From Emticicia sp031378345 (lineage in GTDB: Bacteria > Bacteroidota > Bacteroidia > Cytophagales > Spirosomataceae), in assembly GCA_031378345.1 (NCBI GenBank), contig JANNDY010000025.1, forward strand, positions 1 to 64,000: DNA of 64,000 bases, in the 5' to 3' direction. The stretch's first letter is position 1. Every line of letters begins with the position of its first letter. Of this stretch, positions 44,261 to 52,086 are shown in pieces. The position numbers and the translations under genes were made by a program. A model generated the notes under the pieces. It searched no databases. It saw only the letters and a list, made by a program, of their open reading frames with translations, and had not been told where the DNA came from.

Positions 44261-46534
44261 TTAAAGTCTTACTTTCACCGCCAACAAGAAATTTGTTCTT
44301 GCTTGTGGATAGTAAAAGTTTTCGGTCGTTACTTGTTTGTCATAAATGTAACTATACGTATAGCCATTCGATTCGTACAAATGATTGAATAAATTATTGA
44401 CTAATAAGCTGAAAGTCAACTCTTTAACAAATTTAGGCTTCACCGATAAAGTGGCTCTTAAATCATTCACAAAGAAAGCATTTAAGCTACGATTATCATC
44501 AGCAGTATTGTCCATAAATTGCTTGCTTACGTACTTTGAAAGCCAAGCCAATTCAAGGCTTTTTGTGGGAGAAAAGCTCAATTGTCCGCCAGAAATAAGG
44601 TTTGGTGAAAAAGAAATATCAGTTTTCGTAAACTTATTTATCTTATCAGCATCGCCATCATAATTGACAACAGTTTCTGTAAAATTTTTGATTTTGTTAT
44701 GGCTAAAAGTTGTATTCGCTGCCAAAGCCCAATGTGGGGCGAACTTCCAGTTCGCCGATAACTCCAAACCTGCACGATAACTCTCCGCAACATTTACACG
44801 AATAGCTTCACCAACACCATTTACTTGCCCAGTCAGCACCAACTGATTTTTATAGTTCATATAATAAAAATTAGCATCAAAACTAAACTTTGTTCCTGCC
44901 AAACGATAACCAGCTTCCAAATCTTTTAGATTTTCGGCAAGCGGTGCTTTTGGAGCATTATCTACAAAGTCTTGGCGACTTGGTTCTTTATTTCCAACGG
45001 CATAAGAAGCATAAACCGAAGAGGTTTTGTTTACTTGATAATTCACACCAAATTTTGGATTAAAAAACTTATAATGCGGAACGCCGCCCGCAGACCTTTG
45101 CGTAATGTCTTGGCGTTTATCACCAGTTCCTTTTATGTCATAATTCACTGTTCGGTATTGCAAATCTGCATAAAAATTCAAGGCATCATTCACTTGATAA
45201 AAGGCTTTTGTGAAAATATTAAAGTCGGTTTTGAGTGAATTACTTTCGTACCAACGATAGCGAATATCGGCAGTAGAGGTATTTTTTGCCCAAATAATTT
45301 CACCAAAATGGTCGCCATCATATTTATTCCACGCACCGCCAATATTTGCCGAAAACTTCTTACCACTCTGATAATCAAGCGAGTACGTAACACCATAAAA
45401 ATCATTATCTAACCATTTACGACGAACTAAGTCTGTTTTTTTAATTGTTTCAGTTCCGGAAACAACATTTGGCAAACCATAATTTGAAAATTTTTCTTGC
45501 TCTTTAAATTGCTCATAAAATCCACGCCCTTTTGTATAATGAAGCGTAGGGTTAAAAGTCCAACTTTTGTTGAGTTTGAAAGAAGAAATCAATTGATAAT
45601 GGTCTTGCTGATAATCGTCCACTTGGTTATCATAAGTATAAGGATTGAAAGTTCTGTTAGTCTTCAATAAACTTTCAGGCACGCCTTCCCATGCTTGGTA
45701 AGTTTTTTCTTTTCCCGAAAAAGCATTGAAACGCACAAAGCTATTTGTGCCATAATATCCTGCCGAAACATAAAAAGATTTCAAATCAGAAGAAGCACGG
45801 TCGATATAACCATTAGAACTTAATTTTGACAAACGAGCATCAACGACGAAGTGATTATTAAGCAAACCGGTACTTGCTAAAACGTTGGTTTTCAAGGTAT
45901 TAAATGAGCCTACCGTAAAATTAGTTTCGCCATAAGCCTCTTGTTCATAGCTCAAAGTATTGATATTGATACTCGCTCCAAATGCCCCAGCACCATTGGT
46001 TGAAGTACCAACGCCACGCTGCACTTGAATACTTTGTGCCGAAGAAGCAAAATCGGGCATATTTACCCAATAAGTTCCTTGCGACTCGGAGTCGTTGTAA
46101 GGCACGCCATTCAGCGTAACATTGATACGAGTCGGGTCAGTGCCACGAATACGAATTCCTGTATAACCCACGCCCGCACCAGCATCCGAACTAACTACCA
46201 CCGATGGCAATTGATTGAGCAAAAAAGGCAAATCTTGACCCAAATTGTTCTTTTTCAAGTCTTTTTGATAAACATTCGTAAAAGCCATACCCATTTTTTG
46301 GTTGGCACGAGTAGAGCTAACGACTACTTCATTGAGTTCACGAATCTTTGTGGAATCTTGGGCGGTTGCAATTATCAATGAACAATTAACAATTATCAGA
46401 GCAAGAAAAACTTTTCTTTTAAATAATTGATAATTAAAAAACCATTCACTGCCAAACTGATAGCGGTTCGCCGCCCAATTGATAATTGATAATTGATAAA
46501 TTGATAATTGTAATGTTGTTGTTAATTTTTTCAT
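44261..46534 (-). CDS. TonB-dependent receptor, probable thiamin or precursor importer
   Basis: A 757-residue outer-membrane receptor: signal segment KRKVFLALIIVNCSLIIATAQ, TonB-box-like region ELNEVVVSSTRAN, plug with NQLPSVVVSSDAG and GIRIRGTDPTRINVTLNGVPYND, and a beta-barrel ending NFLLAVKVRL. A TPP riboswitch lies in its leader, which points to thiamin or a pyrimidine/thiazole precursor as cargo; TPP-regulated TonB receptors are known in Bacteroidota. Oddity: about 35 residues precede the usual n-region, encoded by a 7-bp tandem repeat and a GC hairpin. Residues AGGVP in the barrel are encoded by the 15-bp hairpin repeat. Confidence 0.93.
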   Translation of the reverse strand: MKKLTTTLQLSIYQLSIINWAANRYQFGSEWFFNYQLFKRKVFLALIIVNCSLIIATAQDSTKIRELNEVVVSSTRANQKMGMAFTNVYQKDLKKNNLGQDLPFLLNQLPSVVVSSDAGAGVGYTGIRIRGTDPTRINVTLNGVPYNDSESQGTYWVNMPDFASSAQSIQVQRGVGTSTNGAGAFGASININTLSYEQEAYGETNFTVGSFNTLKTNVLASTGLLNNHFVVDARLSKLSSNGYIDRASSDLKSFYVSAGYYGTNSFVRFNAFSGKEKTYQAWEGVPESLLKTNRTFNPYTYDNQVDDYQQDHYQLISSFKLNKSWTFNPTLHYTKGRGFYEQFKEQEKFSNYGLPNVVSGTETIKKTDLVRRKWLDNDFYGVTYSLDYQSGKKFSANIGGAWNKYDGDHFGEIIWAKNTSTADIRYRWYESNSLKTDFNIFTKAFYQVNDALNFYADLQYRTVNYDIKGTGDKRQDITQRSAGGVPHYKFFNPKFGVNYQVNKTSSVYASYAVGNKEPSRQDFVDNAPKAPLAENLKDLEAGYRLAGTKFSFDANFYYMNYKNQLVLTGQVNGVGEAIRVNVAESYRAGLELSANWKFAPHWALAANTTFSHNKIKNFTETVVNYDGDADKINKFTKTDISFSPNLISGGQLSFSPTKSLELAWLSKYVSKQFMDNTADDNRSLNAFFVNDLRATLSVKPKFVKELTFSLLVNNLFNHLYESNGYTYSYIYDKQVTTENFYYPQARTNFLLAVKVRL
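44738..44756. repeat. GAACTTCC hairpin repeat, copy in receptor gene
   Basis: Arms 44738-44745 and 44749-44756 (GGCGAACT/AGTTCGCC), preceded by AATGTGG. A covarying relative is at 47678-47696. Confidence 0.55.
45076..45090. repeat. 15-bp GC-rich hairpin repeat inside receptor gene
   Basis: GCGGAACGCCGCCCG, identical to 52056-52070, adds exactly five codons in frame to the receptor barrel. Confidence 0.75.
46463..46510. repeat. 7-bp tandem repeat next to a GC hairpin in the receptor 5' coding end
   Basis: 46463-46476 is a variant of the GC hairpin (GCGGTTCGCCGCCC). 46477-46510 contains about four units of CAATTAT (minus strand), one with an extra T. All lie within the first 25 codons. Confidence 0.65.
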
Positions 46535-46582
46535 TTGTTTTGAAAAGTTTTAACAACAGGAAAAAGGAGTAAAATCCTGTCG

Positions 46583-46596
46583 GACGGCGAGCCGTC
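46583..46596. repeat. GC-rich hairpin in the riboswitch leader
   Basis: GACGGC-GA-GCCGTC forms a 6-bp stem between the aptamer and the receptor start. It has no adjacent T-run on the minus strand, so it may be another inserted hairpin rather than the expression-platform terminator. Confidence 0.45.
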
Positions 46597-46661
46597 TTTG
46601 TGAATGACAAAATTTTAATTGGATGTTTTAAGCATCTTATCAGGACTCATGAGTTTCCTGA

Positions 46662-46750
46662 CAGAAAGGCTCTCTTTCCCTGCGTCGGCATTATCCGTGG
46701 ACAGGTTCGATGGGTATAATCTCAGCCCGATATATTAAGGCACCCCTTTT
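46662..46750 (-). ncRNA. TPP riboswitch (THI element)
   Basis: On the minus strand the conserved blocks occur in order: GGGGTGCC, GGGCTGAGA, ATACCC, GAACCTG, CGGATAATGCCG and CGCAGGGA, with AAAGG (46745-46750 side) able to pair with CCTTT (46664-46668) as P1. The aptamer precedes the TonB-receptor start by about 130 nt. That interval contains a hairpin at 46640-46661, a GATG/CATC hairpin and the GC hairpin at 46583-46596; which forms the switch is unclear. Binding of TPP should shut off the receptor. Confidence 0.93.
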
Positions 46751-46907
46751 GAGATAAGTTTTGCAAAGTAAACGTTTTTTTTAGAAAACTTGTTTATCTT
46801 AGTGAATATATTTAGTACAAAAAGAAGTTGTTGTTTACATAAACATTTGATTATCAATGTTTTGTGTTTAATTTTATTGTATATTACAAAAAGCCCAATT
46901 TAAAGAT

Positions 46908-47204
46908 ATGAGCCAATTTATGGTAGAGTTTGAATTGCCAAACCCATTTCCAGAAAAATTAATTATCAAAATCCCTGCCCAACGTACGATGGTAAATCAG
47001 CTATTGGAAGATGGAAAAATACAATCGTATGCTCTTTCGATGGAGCGAGATAGGCTTTGGTGCGTGGTCAATGCCGACGACGAATTGGAAGTAATGCGTA
47101 TCATTGGCGAATTTCCATTGATTGACTATATGCAACCAACAATCACTGAATTGATGTTCAATAATGCGGTTGTGATGCGAGTTCCTTCTTTTTCTTTGAA
47201 TTAA
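46908..47204 (+). CDS. small conserved protein, muconolactone-isomerase-like fold
   Basis: A 98-residue protein beginning MSQFMVEFELPNPFPEKLIIKIPAQRTMV, with SYALSMERDRLWCVVNADDELEVMRII and PLIDYMQPTITELMFN. The pattern (FMVEF strand, QR helix, LW strand, P-phi-x-x-phi-M helix-strand) fits ferredoxin-like dimers of the muconolactone delta-isomerase type. Catalytic role is not established. It lies 13 bp before the barnase-like gene and may share its transcript. Confidence 0.7.
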   Translation: MSQFMVEFELPNPFPEKLIIKIPAQRTMVNQLLEDGKIQSYALSMERDRLWCVVNADDELEVMRIIGEFPLIDYMQPTITELMFNNAVVMRVPSFSLN

Positions 47205-47217
47205 AAAAACAGATTTC

Positions 47218-47682
47218 GTGAAAATCATTTTCAAAAAGAGTTTTTATATTTTTCTGTTCATCAGCCAAATATTATTTGGTTGCCGACAAGCACAAAAAAC
47301 GGAGCAAACTTATAAAGCTCCCGAAAAAACAGAAACTGCCGAAGCCAAAACAAATTTTCAGAAAAAGCAAAGTGTTGCGGACAACATTCCGTATAGCCAG
47401 TCAGTTCGTAGTAATATTCCAAAAAAAGTTTATGACGTTTTAAAATACGTTCGTGAAAACAACGCTGCACCCGATGGCTACGTAGGCGGAAGAAAATTTG
47501 GAAATTTCGAGAATTTATTGCCCAAAAAAGAGCCAAACGGTCGAAGAATAAATTACCAAGAATGGGACGTAAACCCAAAGCAACAAGGCAGAAATCGTGG
47601 CGTAGAACGCCTCATCACAGGCTCGGACGGCAAAGCCTACTTTACCAAAAATCATTATAAAAGTTTTGTAAATGTGGAGTGA
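47218..47682 (+). CDS. barnase-like ribonuclease lipoprotein
   Basis: A 154-residue microbial RNase (N1/T1/barnase superfamily) starting at GTG 47218. The leader ends in a lipobox (ILFGC, Cys22), so the enzyme is exported and lipid-anchored. After a 40-residue linker the RNase domain shows GGRKFGNFENLLP, YQEWDVN with Glu115 (barnase Glu73), Arg125 (barnase Arg83) and KNHYKSF with His146 (barnase His102). Arg131 may stand in for Arg87. All catalytic residues are present. The barstar gene follows. The stop codon lies inside a hairpin repeat. Confidence 0.9.
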   Translation: MKIIFKKSFYIFLFISQILFGCRQAQKTEQTYKAPEKTETAEAKTNFQKKQSVADNIPYSQSVRSNIPKKVYDVLKYVRENNAAPDGYVGGRKFGNFENLLPKKEPNGRRINYQEWDVNPKQQGRNRGVERLITGSDGKAYFTKNHYKSFVNVE

Positions 47683-47696
47683 ACTTCCCGTTCACT
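47678..47696. repeat. GAACTTCC hairpin repeat at the barnase stop codon
   Basis: Arms 47678-47684 and 47690-47696 (AGTGAAC/GTTCACT), preceded by AATGTGG as in the copy at 44731-44756. The TGA stop of the RNase gene is inside the left arm. Confidence 0.55.
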
Positions 47697-47722
47697 TTCA
47701 AAAATATCTCAATATAATCATA

Positions 47723-48145
47723 ATGTCTAACTTCCTCATAATCAATAATTTAGAAGTATTAAAAGACTATCATATTGTCAATATTGATGGTCTGAAAGCT
47801 CACACTTTACGAGGTTTCTACGAAGAAATTGCCAAAGGTCTTGACTTTCCCGAATACTTTGGTTTTAACCTTGATTCGCTCGACGAAATGCTAAACGATT
47901 TATCGTGGGTTGAGCAAGCGAAAATTGCTATTTATATTTCCAACTCCGAACATTTTGTAGAAAAAGAGCGAAATCCCGATAAATTACCAACGCTACTCGA
48001 TTTGTTAGATGCCACCTGCGAAGATTGGGAATGGATTGATGAAGACGACGATTTTCCAAAAAAAGAAATAATCATTGCTTTTTCGTCAAGTGAAAGAATT
48101 ATCAAATTGCTTGATAGTCAGGAGATTAACTATGAAAAGAAGTGA
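47723..48145 (+). CDS. barstar-family ribonuclease inhibitor
   Basis: A 140-residue acidic protein; start at 47723 (MSNFLIINN). The HTLRGFYEEIAKGLDFPEYFGFNLDSLDEMLNDLSW segment matches barstar's helix 2 region, which plugs the barnase active site; NLD retains the key Asp (barstar Asp35), while positions 38-39 read DE. The C-terminal extension has an acidic DEDDD patch. It is cytoplasmic and should neutralise the upstream RNase before export. The gap to the RNase gene is 40 bp. Confidence 0.9.
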   Translation: MSNFLIINNLEVLKDYHIVNIDGLKAHTLRGFYEEIAKGLDFPEYFGFNLDSLDEMLNDLSWVEQAKIAIYISNSEHFVEKERNPDKLPTLLDLLDATCEDWEWIDEDDDFPKKEIIIAFSSSERIIKLLDSQEINYEKK

Positions 48146-48147
48146 TT

Positions 48148-48648
48148 ATGAATCAAAACTACGCCCTCCGTCAATGGCAAACAGGCGATGAAAAATCGCT
48201 CGCTGAAAATGCCAATAATCATAAAATTTGGAGAAATCTGAAAGATGTTTTTCCGCATCCTTACACCCTTACTGATGCATACGAATGGGTGAAAATCGCA
48301 TCAAATACACCAACAAATTTTGCCATTGAAGTGAAAGGAAAAGCAGTCGGTGGAATCGGAATTTTATTGAAAGACGATATTTACAAAAAGAACGTCGAAA
48401 TAGGTTATTGGCTCGGCGAAGCATATTGGGGGCAAGGAATTATTTCGGGAGCAATTACAGAAATTGTAGATTATACTTTTAGGGATTTCGATGTTTTTCG
48501 CATTTATGCAGGCGTTTTTGAATATAATGTGGCTTCTATGCGAGTTTTAGAAAAAGCAGGTTTTCATCAAGAAGCCATTCTAAAACAATCACTTTTGAAA
48601 AAAGGAGAGCTATTTAATGAGCATATTTTTGTGAAGTTTAAAGCATAA
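48148..48648 (+). CDS. GNAT acetyltransferase, RimJ/RimL type
   Basis: A 166-residue GNAT with EIGYWLGEAYWGQGIISGAI (acetyl-CoA pyrophosphate loop, QG-x-G/A variant) and NVASMRVLEKAGFHQEAILKQS, the RimJ/RimL N-terminal-acetyltransferase pattern. Substrate may be a protein N-terminus or small molecule. The ATG at 48148 lies 2 bp after the barstar stop, so it is probably in the same operon. Confidence 0.92.
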   Translation: MNQNYALRQWQTGDEKSLAENANNHKIWRNLKDVFPHPYTLTDAYEWVKIASNTPTNFAIEVKGKAVGGIGILLKDDIYKKNVEIGYWLGEAYWGQGIISGAITEIVDYTFRDFDVFRIYAGVFEYNVASMRVLEKAGFHQEAILKQSLLKKGELFNEHIFVKFKA

Positions 48649-48701
48649 AAAAACGCCCTCCCGCCCTTCGACTTCGCTCAGGGAACGGGAGGGCGTTTTT
48701 T
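48648..48701. terminator. bidirectional terminator with shared 24-nt core
   Basis: Perfect 16-bp arms (48648-48663 and 48686-48701) enclose CCCTTCGACTTCGCTCAGGG; 48664-48687 is identical to 16574-16597. It lies between the convergent GNAT and DUF2911 genes. Confidence 0.85.
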
Positions 48702-49224
48702 ACAACCTAATCGGCACTTTTACTTCCGTATTGTCCCAACTAATATTCATATCTGCACCACCTTCGGCAGCAGCAAATCCAATCGTCAATTGCTCAATGG
48801 TTGATGCAGTTTTGCCAACTGGAACATCCACACTCAAAACATCTTTTGTTTCGTCATGATTTGTTCCCCATTGACCAGTTTCGCTATTGATAACAATTGT
48901 CCATTTATCAGCATTGGGAATTGTCCAAAGTGTATATTTCCCAGCTTTTAGGGCTTTATCACCAACTTTTACATCTTGTTTTACATCAAAAGTAGTTGCT
49001 TCGTTTGCACCTGTTCGCCAAACTTTTCCAAAAGGCTCCAATTTTCCAAAAATCTCACGCCCTTTTTTATAAGGTCGGCAATAATCAACTTGTACTGAAA
49101 GACCATTTTGGTCAAATTTTGCACTTTCGGCAGGGCTTTTGCTTTTTGTGAAGGCTTTAAGTCCAAAGAAAGCAACAGCGAGAACCGCTACTACAATCAG
49201 AATAATTTTTACGATTTTGTTCAT
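48700..49224 (-). CDS. DUF2911 domain protein
   Basis: A 174-residue protein with one N-terminal membrane anchor (VKIILIVVAVLAVAFFGLKAF) and a periplasmic DUF2911 domain: DYCRPYKKGREIFGKLEPFGKVWRTGANEATTF and AGKYTLWTIPNADKWTIVIN. It is common in Bacteroidota. Function is unknown; the fold is beta-sandwich-like. Confidence 0.88.
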   Translation of the reverse strand: MNKIVKIILIVVAVLAVAFFGLKAFTKSKSPAESAKFDQNGLSVQVDYCRPYKKGREIFGKLEPFGKVWRTGANEATTFDVKQDVKVGDKALKAGKYTLWTIPNADKWTIVINSETGQWGTNHDETKDVLSVDVPVGKTASTIEQLTIGFAAAEGGADMNISWDNTEVKVPIRL

Positions 49225-49467
49225 TTCTAAAAGAGGTTTTAAGATGGTTTGATACTCTTATCGGAAACGTTTTAGCCCATTAAAAAAGTTCAAAGCCTCG
49301 AAATTGACCGCTTAATTGCCCCGAAACAAAATAAAGTATAGATTATTCAATGATTTCCCCTCGAAAAACGACAAATTTGTACCGAAGAACGCTTTCCAAG
49401 CGAACAGTTTTTGATTTTATAATGTTTAATGAAGAACGGAAATATCCGTTTTTCCATATTTATACCA

Positions 49468-51369
49468 ATGCTTGATATTATTCATTTACTACCCGATTCG
49501 ATAGCAAACCAGATTGCGGCAGGAGAGGTTGTGCAGCGACCAGCTTCGGTGGTGAAAGAGCTTTTGGAAAATTCAATAGATGCTCGGGCAAATAATATAC
49601 AATTAATAGTAAAAGATGCGGGGCGTACACTCATTCAAGTCATTGATGATGGCATGGGAATGTCTGCCACAGATGCCAGAATGAGCTTTGAACGCCACGC
49701 AACCTCAAAAATCCGCACAGCAGAAGATTTGTTTTCTATTCTCACAATGGGTTTTCGAGGCGAGGCTTTGGCTTCGATTGCTGCCATTGCTCAGGTCGAA
49801 TTGCGGAGTAGAAGAATGACCGACGAAATAGGAACTTTGATTCGTATCGAAGGTTCTGAACTAAGTATTCAAGAGTCTATTTCTTGTCCAAAAGGCACGA
49901 ATTTTCAAGTAAAAAACCTCTTTTATAATGTTCCTGCACGCCGAAATTTCCTGAAATCAAATCCTGTGGAAATGAAGCACGTGTTGGACGAATTTCAACG
50001 AGTTTCGTTGGCTCACCCCGATATTGCTTTTACACTTTATCATAATGATGTAGAAGTTTATAACCTTCCTGCGGGGAAATTGAGCAAAAGAATCGTTGAT
50101 ATTTTTGGAAAAACTTACCGTGAACAGTTGGCTTCTTGCGAAGAAGAAACACCATTTGTAAATATCACAGGTTATGTTGGAAAGCCAGAATCTGCCAAGA
50201 AAGGGCGTGGAGAGCAGTTTTTCTTTGTCAATAAGCGATTTATCAAGCATAATTATTTGCATCATGCCGTACTTAGTGCTTTCGAGGCAACGATTCCCGA
50301 AGGCAGTAGTCCGTTTTATGTATTGTTTATCGAAATTAACCCTTCGCACATTGATATTAATATTCATCCGACCAAAACCGAGATAAAATTTGATGATGAA
50401 CGTGCCGTTTATGCCATTATTCGGTCGGCAGTTCGGCGGTCAATTGGTGTTTATAACCTCACACCAAGCATTGATTTTGAGTCGGATATTAATTTTGGAA
50501 ATCTTACAAACACTGGGCGTTTTAGCGATAGTCCAAATCCACTAAGTTCTTCGTTTTCAGGTATTTCTGATTTTGAAAAATCTCGTCAGCAATCCTCTTT
50601 ACCGCCCGTACCAAAAGATGATTACCGAGAAAAGCTGAATGCAGCCCAAGGAAATACTGAAAATTGGCGGAAACTATTTGATGGAATAGAAGCGTTCAAG
50701 CCAAATAATCAAGCAAATTTGGAATTTGAGTCTGAGCCGATGACGATGGGCAGCAAAGCCAATGACGTGTTGGACGAAGGCAAACGAATCGCTGAAATTC
50801 AAGAAATTAGTGCGATTCAGATTCAAAATCGGTTTATTGTGGCTCAAGCAAAAAACGGTTTGATGCTCATTGACCAGCGTGCCGCTTATGAGCGAATTTT
50901 GTATGAAAAATATTTTAATAACCTCAAAAACAAAAAATCTTTTACCCAACAATTACTTTTCCCGAAAACCTTAGATTTACAAGTAGCTGATTTTCAATTA
51001 GTTATCGAAATTCAAGAGGATATTCGGGCCTTAGGGTTTTCGTTTGAAGAGTTTGGACAAAATACCATTAAAATAAATGGAGTGCCGCCCGAAGTGCAAG
51101 ACGAAAACGAAAAAGAGATTTTTGAGGGATTAGTGCAGCAATTCAAAACAAATCAAGCAGACTTGCAATTGGATAGACTTGAAAATATTGCTCGTTCTTT
51201 TTCAAAGCGTTCTTCGGCAAAATATATGGGAGAATTATCAAAAATTGAGATAAATTTACTCATTCATCAACTTTTTGAGACCGCAGTGCCAGCTTATACG
51301 CCAAATGGCGAACCAATTATGACGATTTTATCGTTAGACCGTTTAACAGAGTTGCTGATTAGAAAATAA
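49468..51369 (+). CDS. mutL: DNA mismatch repair protein MutL
   Basis: A 633-residue MutL from the ATG at 49468 (MLDIIHLLPDSIANQIAAGEVVQRP); a longer frame exists but breaks the conserved start. The GHKL motifs ELLENSIDARA, DDGMGMS, ATSKI and GFRGEAL are intact. In the C-terminal domain the endonuclease motif, usually DQHA-x2-E-x4-E, reads DQRAAYERILYE: Asp, Gln, Ala and both Glu are kept, His is Arg. It couples MutS recognition to strand incision. It is followed by two rhomboid genes on the same strand (24 bp gap). Confidence 0.96.
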   Translation: MLDIIHLLPDSIANQIAAGEVVQRPASVVKELLENSIDARANNIQLIVKDAGRTLIQVIDDGMGMSATDARMSFERHATSKIRTAEDLFSILTMGFRGEALASIAAIAQVELRSRRMTDEIGTLIRIEGSELSIQESISCPKGTNFQVKNLFYNVPARRNFLKSNPVEMKHVLDEFQRVSLAHPDIAFTLYHNDVEVYNLPAGKLSKRIVDIFGKTYREQLASCEEETPFVNITGYVGKPESAKKGRGEQFFFVNKRFIKHNYLHHAVLSAFEATIPEGSSPFYVLFIEINPSHIDINIHPTKTEIKFDDERAVYAIIRSAVRRSIGVYNLTPSIDFESDINFGNLTNTGRFSDSPNPLSSSFSGISDFEKSRQQSSLPPVPKDDYREKLNAAQGNTENWRKLFDGIEAFKPNNQANLEFESEPMTMGSKANDVLDEGKRIAEIQEISAIQIQNRFIVAQAKNGLMLIDQRAAYERILYEKYFNNLKNKKSFTQQLLFPKTLDLQVADFQLVIEIQEDIRALGFSFEEFGQNTIKINGVPPEVQDENEKEIFEGLVQQFKTNQADLQLDRLENIARSFSKRSSAKYMGELSKIEINLLIHQLFETAVPAYTPNGEPIMTILSLDRLTELLIRK

Positions 51370-51392
51370 TAGAAAAAGCTATAATTTAAAAT

Positions 51393-52034
51393 ATGTTCCA
51401 ACCAATTACACCCATTGTTCGCAATTTATTGATAGCAAATATTGCTGTTTATATGATAGAATCTATTCTGAAAATAGATTTATCAACATTGTTTGCCTAT
51501 CATAATTTTTCGATGCACGAAATGGGTTTATTCAACCCTATTCAGATTTTTACGTATATGTTTTTGCATGGCAATGGGGGGCACATTTTTAGTAATATGT
51601 TTGGTTTGTTTATGTTTGGACCAATGCTCGAAAGGTTCATGGGTAGCAAGCGTTTTTTGATATTATATATTGTGTCGGGCATTGGAGCTTGTTTGCTTTA
51701 TGGAGGTATTAATTTATATGAAATTTCTAAATATGCAGTAGGCTCGTCAGAATATGATATTATGATGACTACGCCAATGGTCGGAGCATCAGGAGCAATA
51801 TTTGGCATGTTGGGAGCATTTGCAAGATTATTCCCAAATACCGAAATGATAATTTTTCCGCTACCAATTCCAATAAAAGCAAAATATTTAGTAACTTTAT
51901 ATGCTATTTATGAAGTTTTCTCGGGAGTTTATAACATTATGCCTGGCGTAGCACATTTTGCACATATCGGAGGCTTGATTTTTGGCGTTTTATTAATTAA
52001 TTATTGGAATAAGAAAAAAGATAGATTTTATTAA
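51393..52034 (+). CDS. rhomboid intramembrane serine protease
   Basis: A 213-residue six-helix rhomboid. Catalytic Ser133 lies in GASGAIFG and catalytic His191 in HFAHIGG; the oxyanion-side HGNGGHIFSNMFGLFMFG (HxxxHxxxN) is present. It should cleave single-pass membrane proteins in the bilayer. It is paired with a second rhomboid gene 52 bp downstream; the gap contains a duplication with an inserted 15-bp hairpin. Confidence 0.93.
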   Translation: MFQPITPIVRNLLIANIAVYMIESILKIDLSTLFAYHNFSMHEMGLFNPIQIFTYMFLHGNGGHIFSNMFGLFMFGPMLERFMGSKRFLILYIVSGIGACLLYGGINLYEISKYAVGSSEYDIMMTTPMVGASGAIFGMLGAFARLFPNTEMIIFPLPIPIKAKYLVTLYAIYEVFSGVYNIMPGVAHFAHIGGLIFGVLLINYWNKKKDRFY

Positions 52035-52083
52035 TTATTTGGAATAAGAAAAAAGGCGGAACGCCGCCCGATAGATTTTATTA
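52001..52083 (+). repeat. tandem duplication with a 15-bp hairpin inserted in one copy
   Basis: About 34 bp around TTGGAATAAGAAAAAAG plus ATAGATTTTATTAA occurs twice (52001-52034 and 52036-52083). The second copy carries GCGGAACGCCGCCCG (52056-52070) exactly between these two blocks. The first copy includes the stop codon of the upstream rhomboid gene. Confidence 0.85.
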
Positions 52084-52086
52084 AAA

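Noticed and set aside
47680..47722. Barstar start at the longer frame (47672)
   Set aside because: That start overlaps the RNase stop and the hairpin repeat, and adds 17 residues absent from the barstar fold; ATG 47723 fits better.
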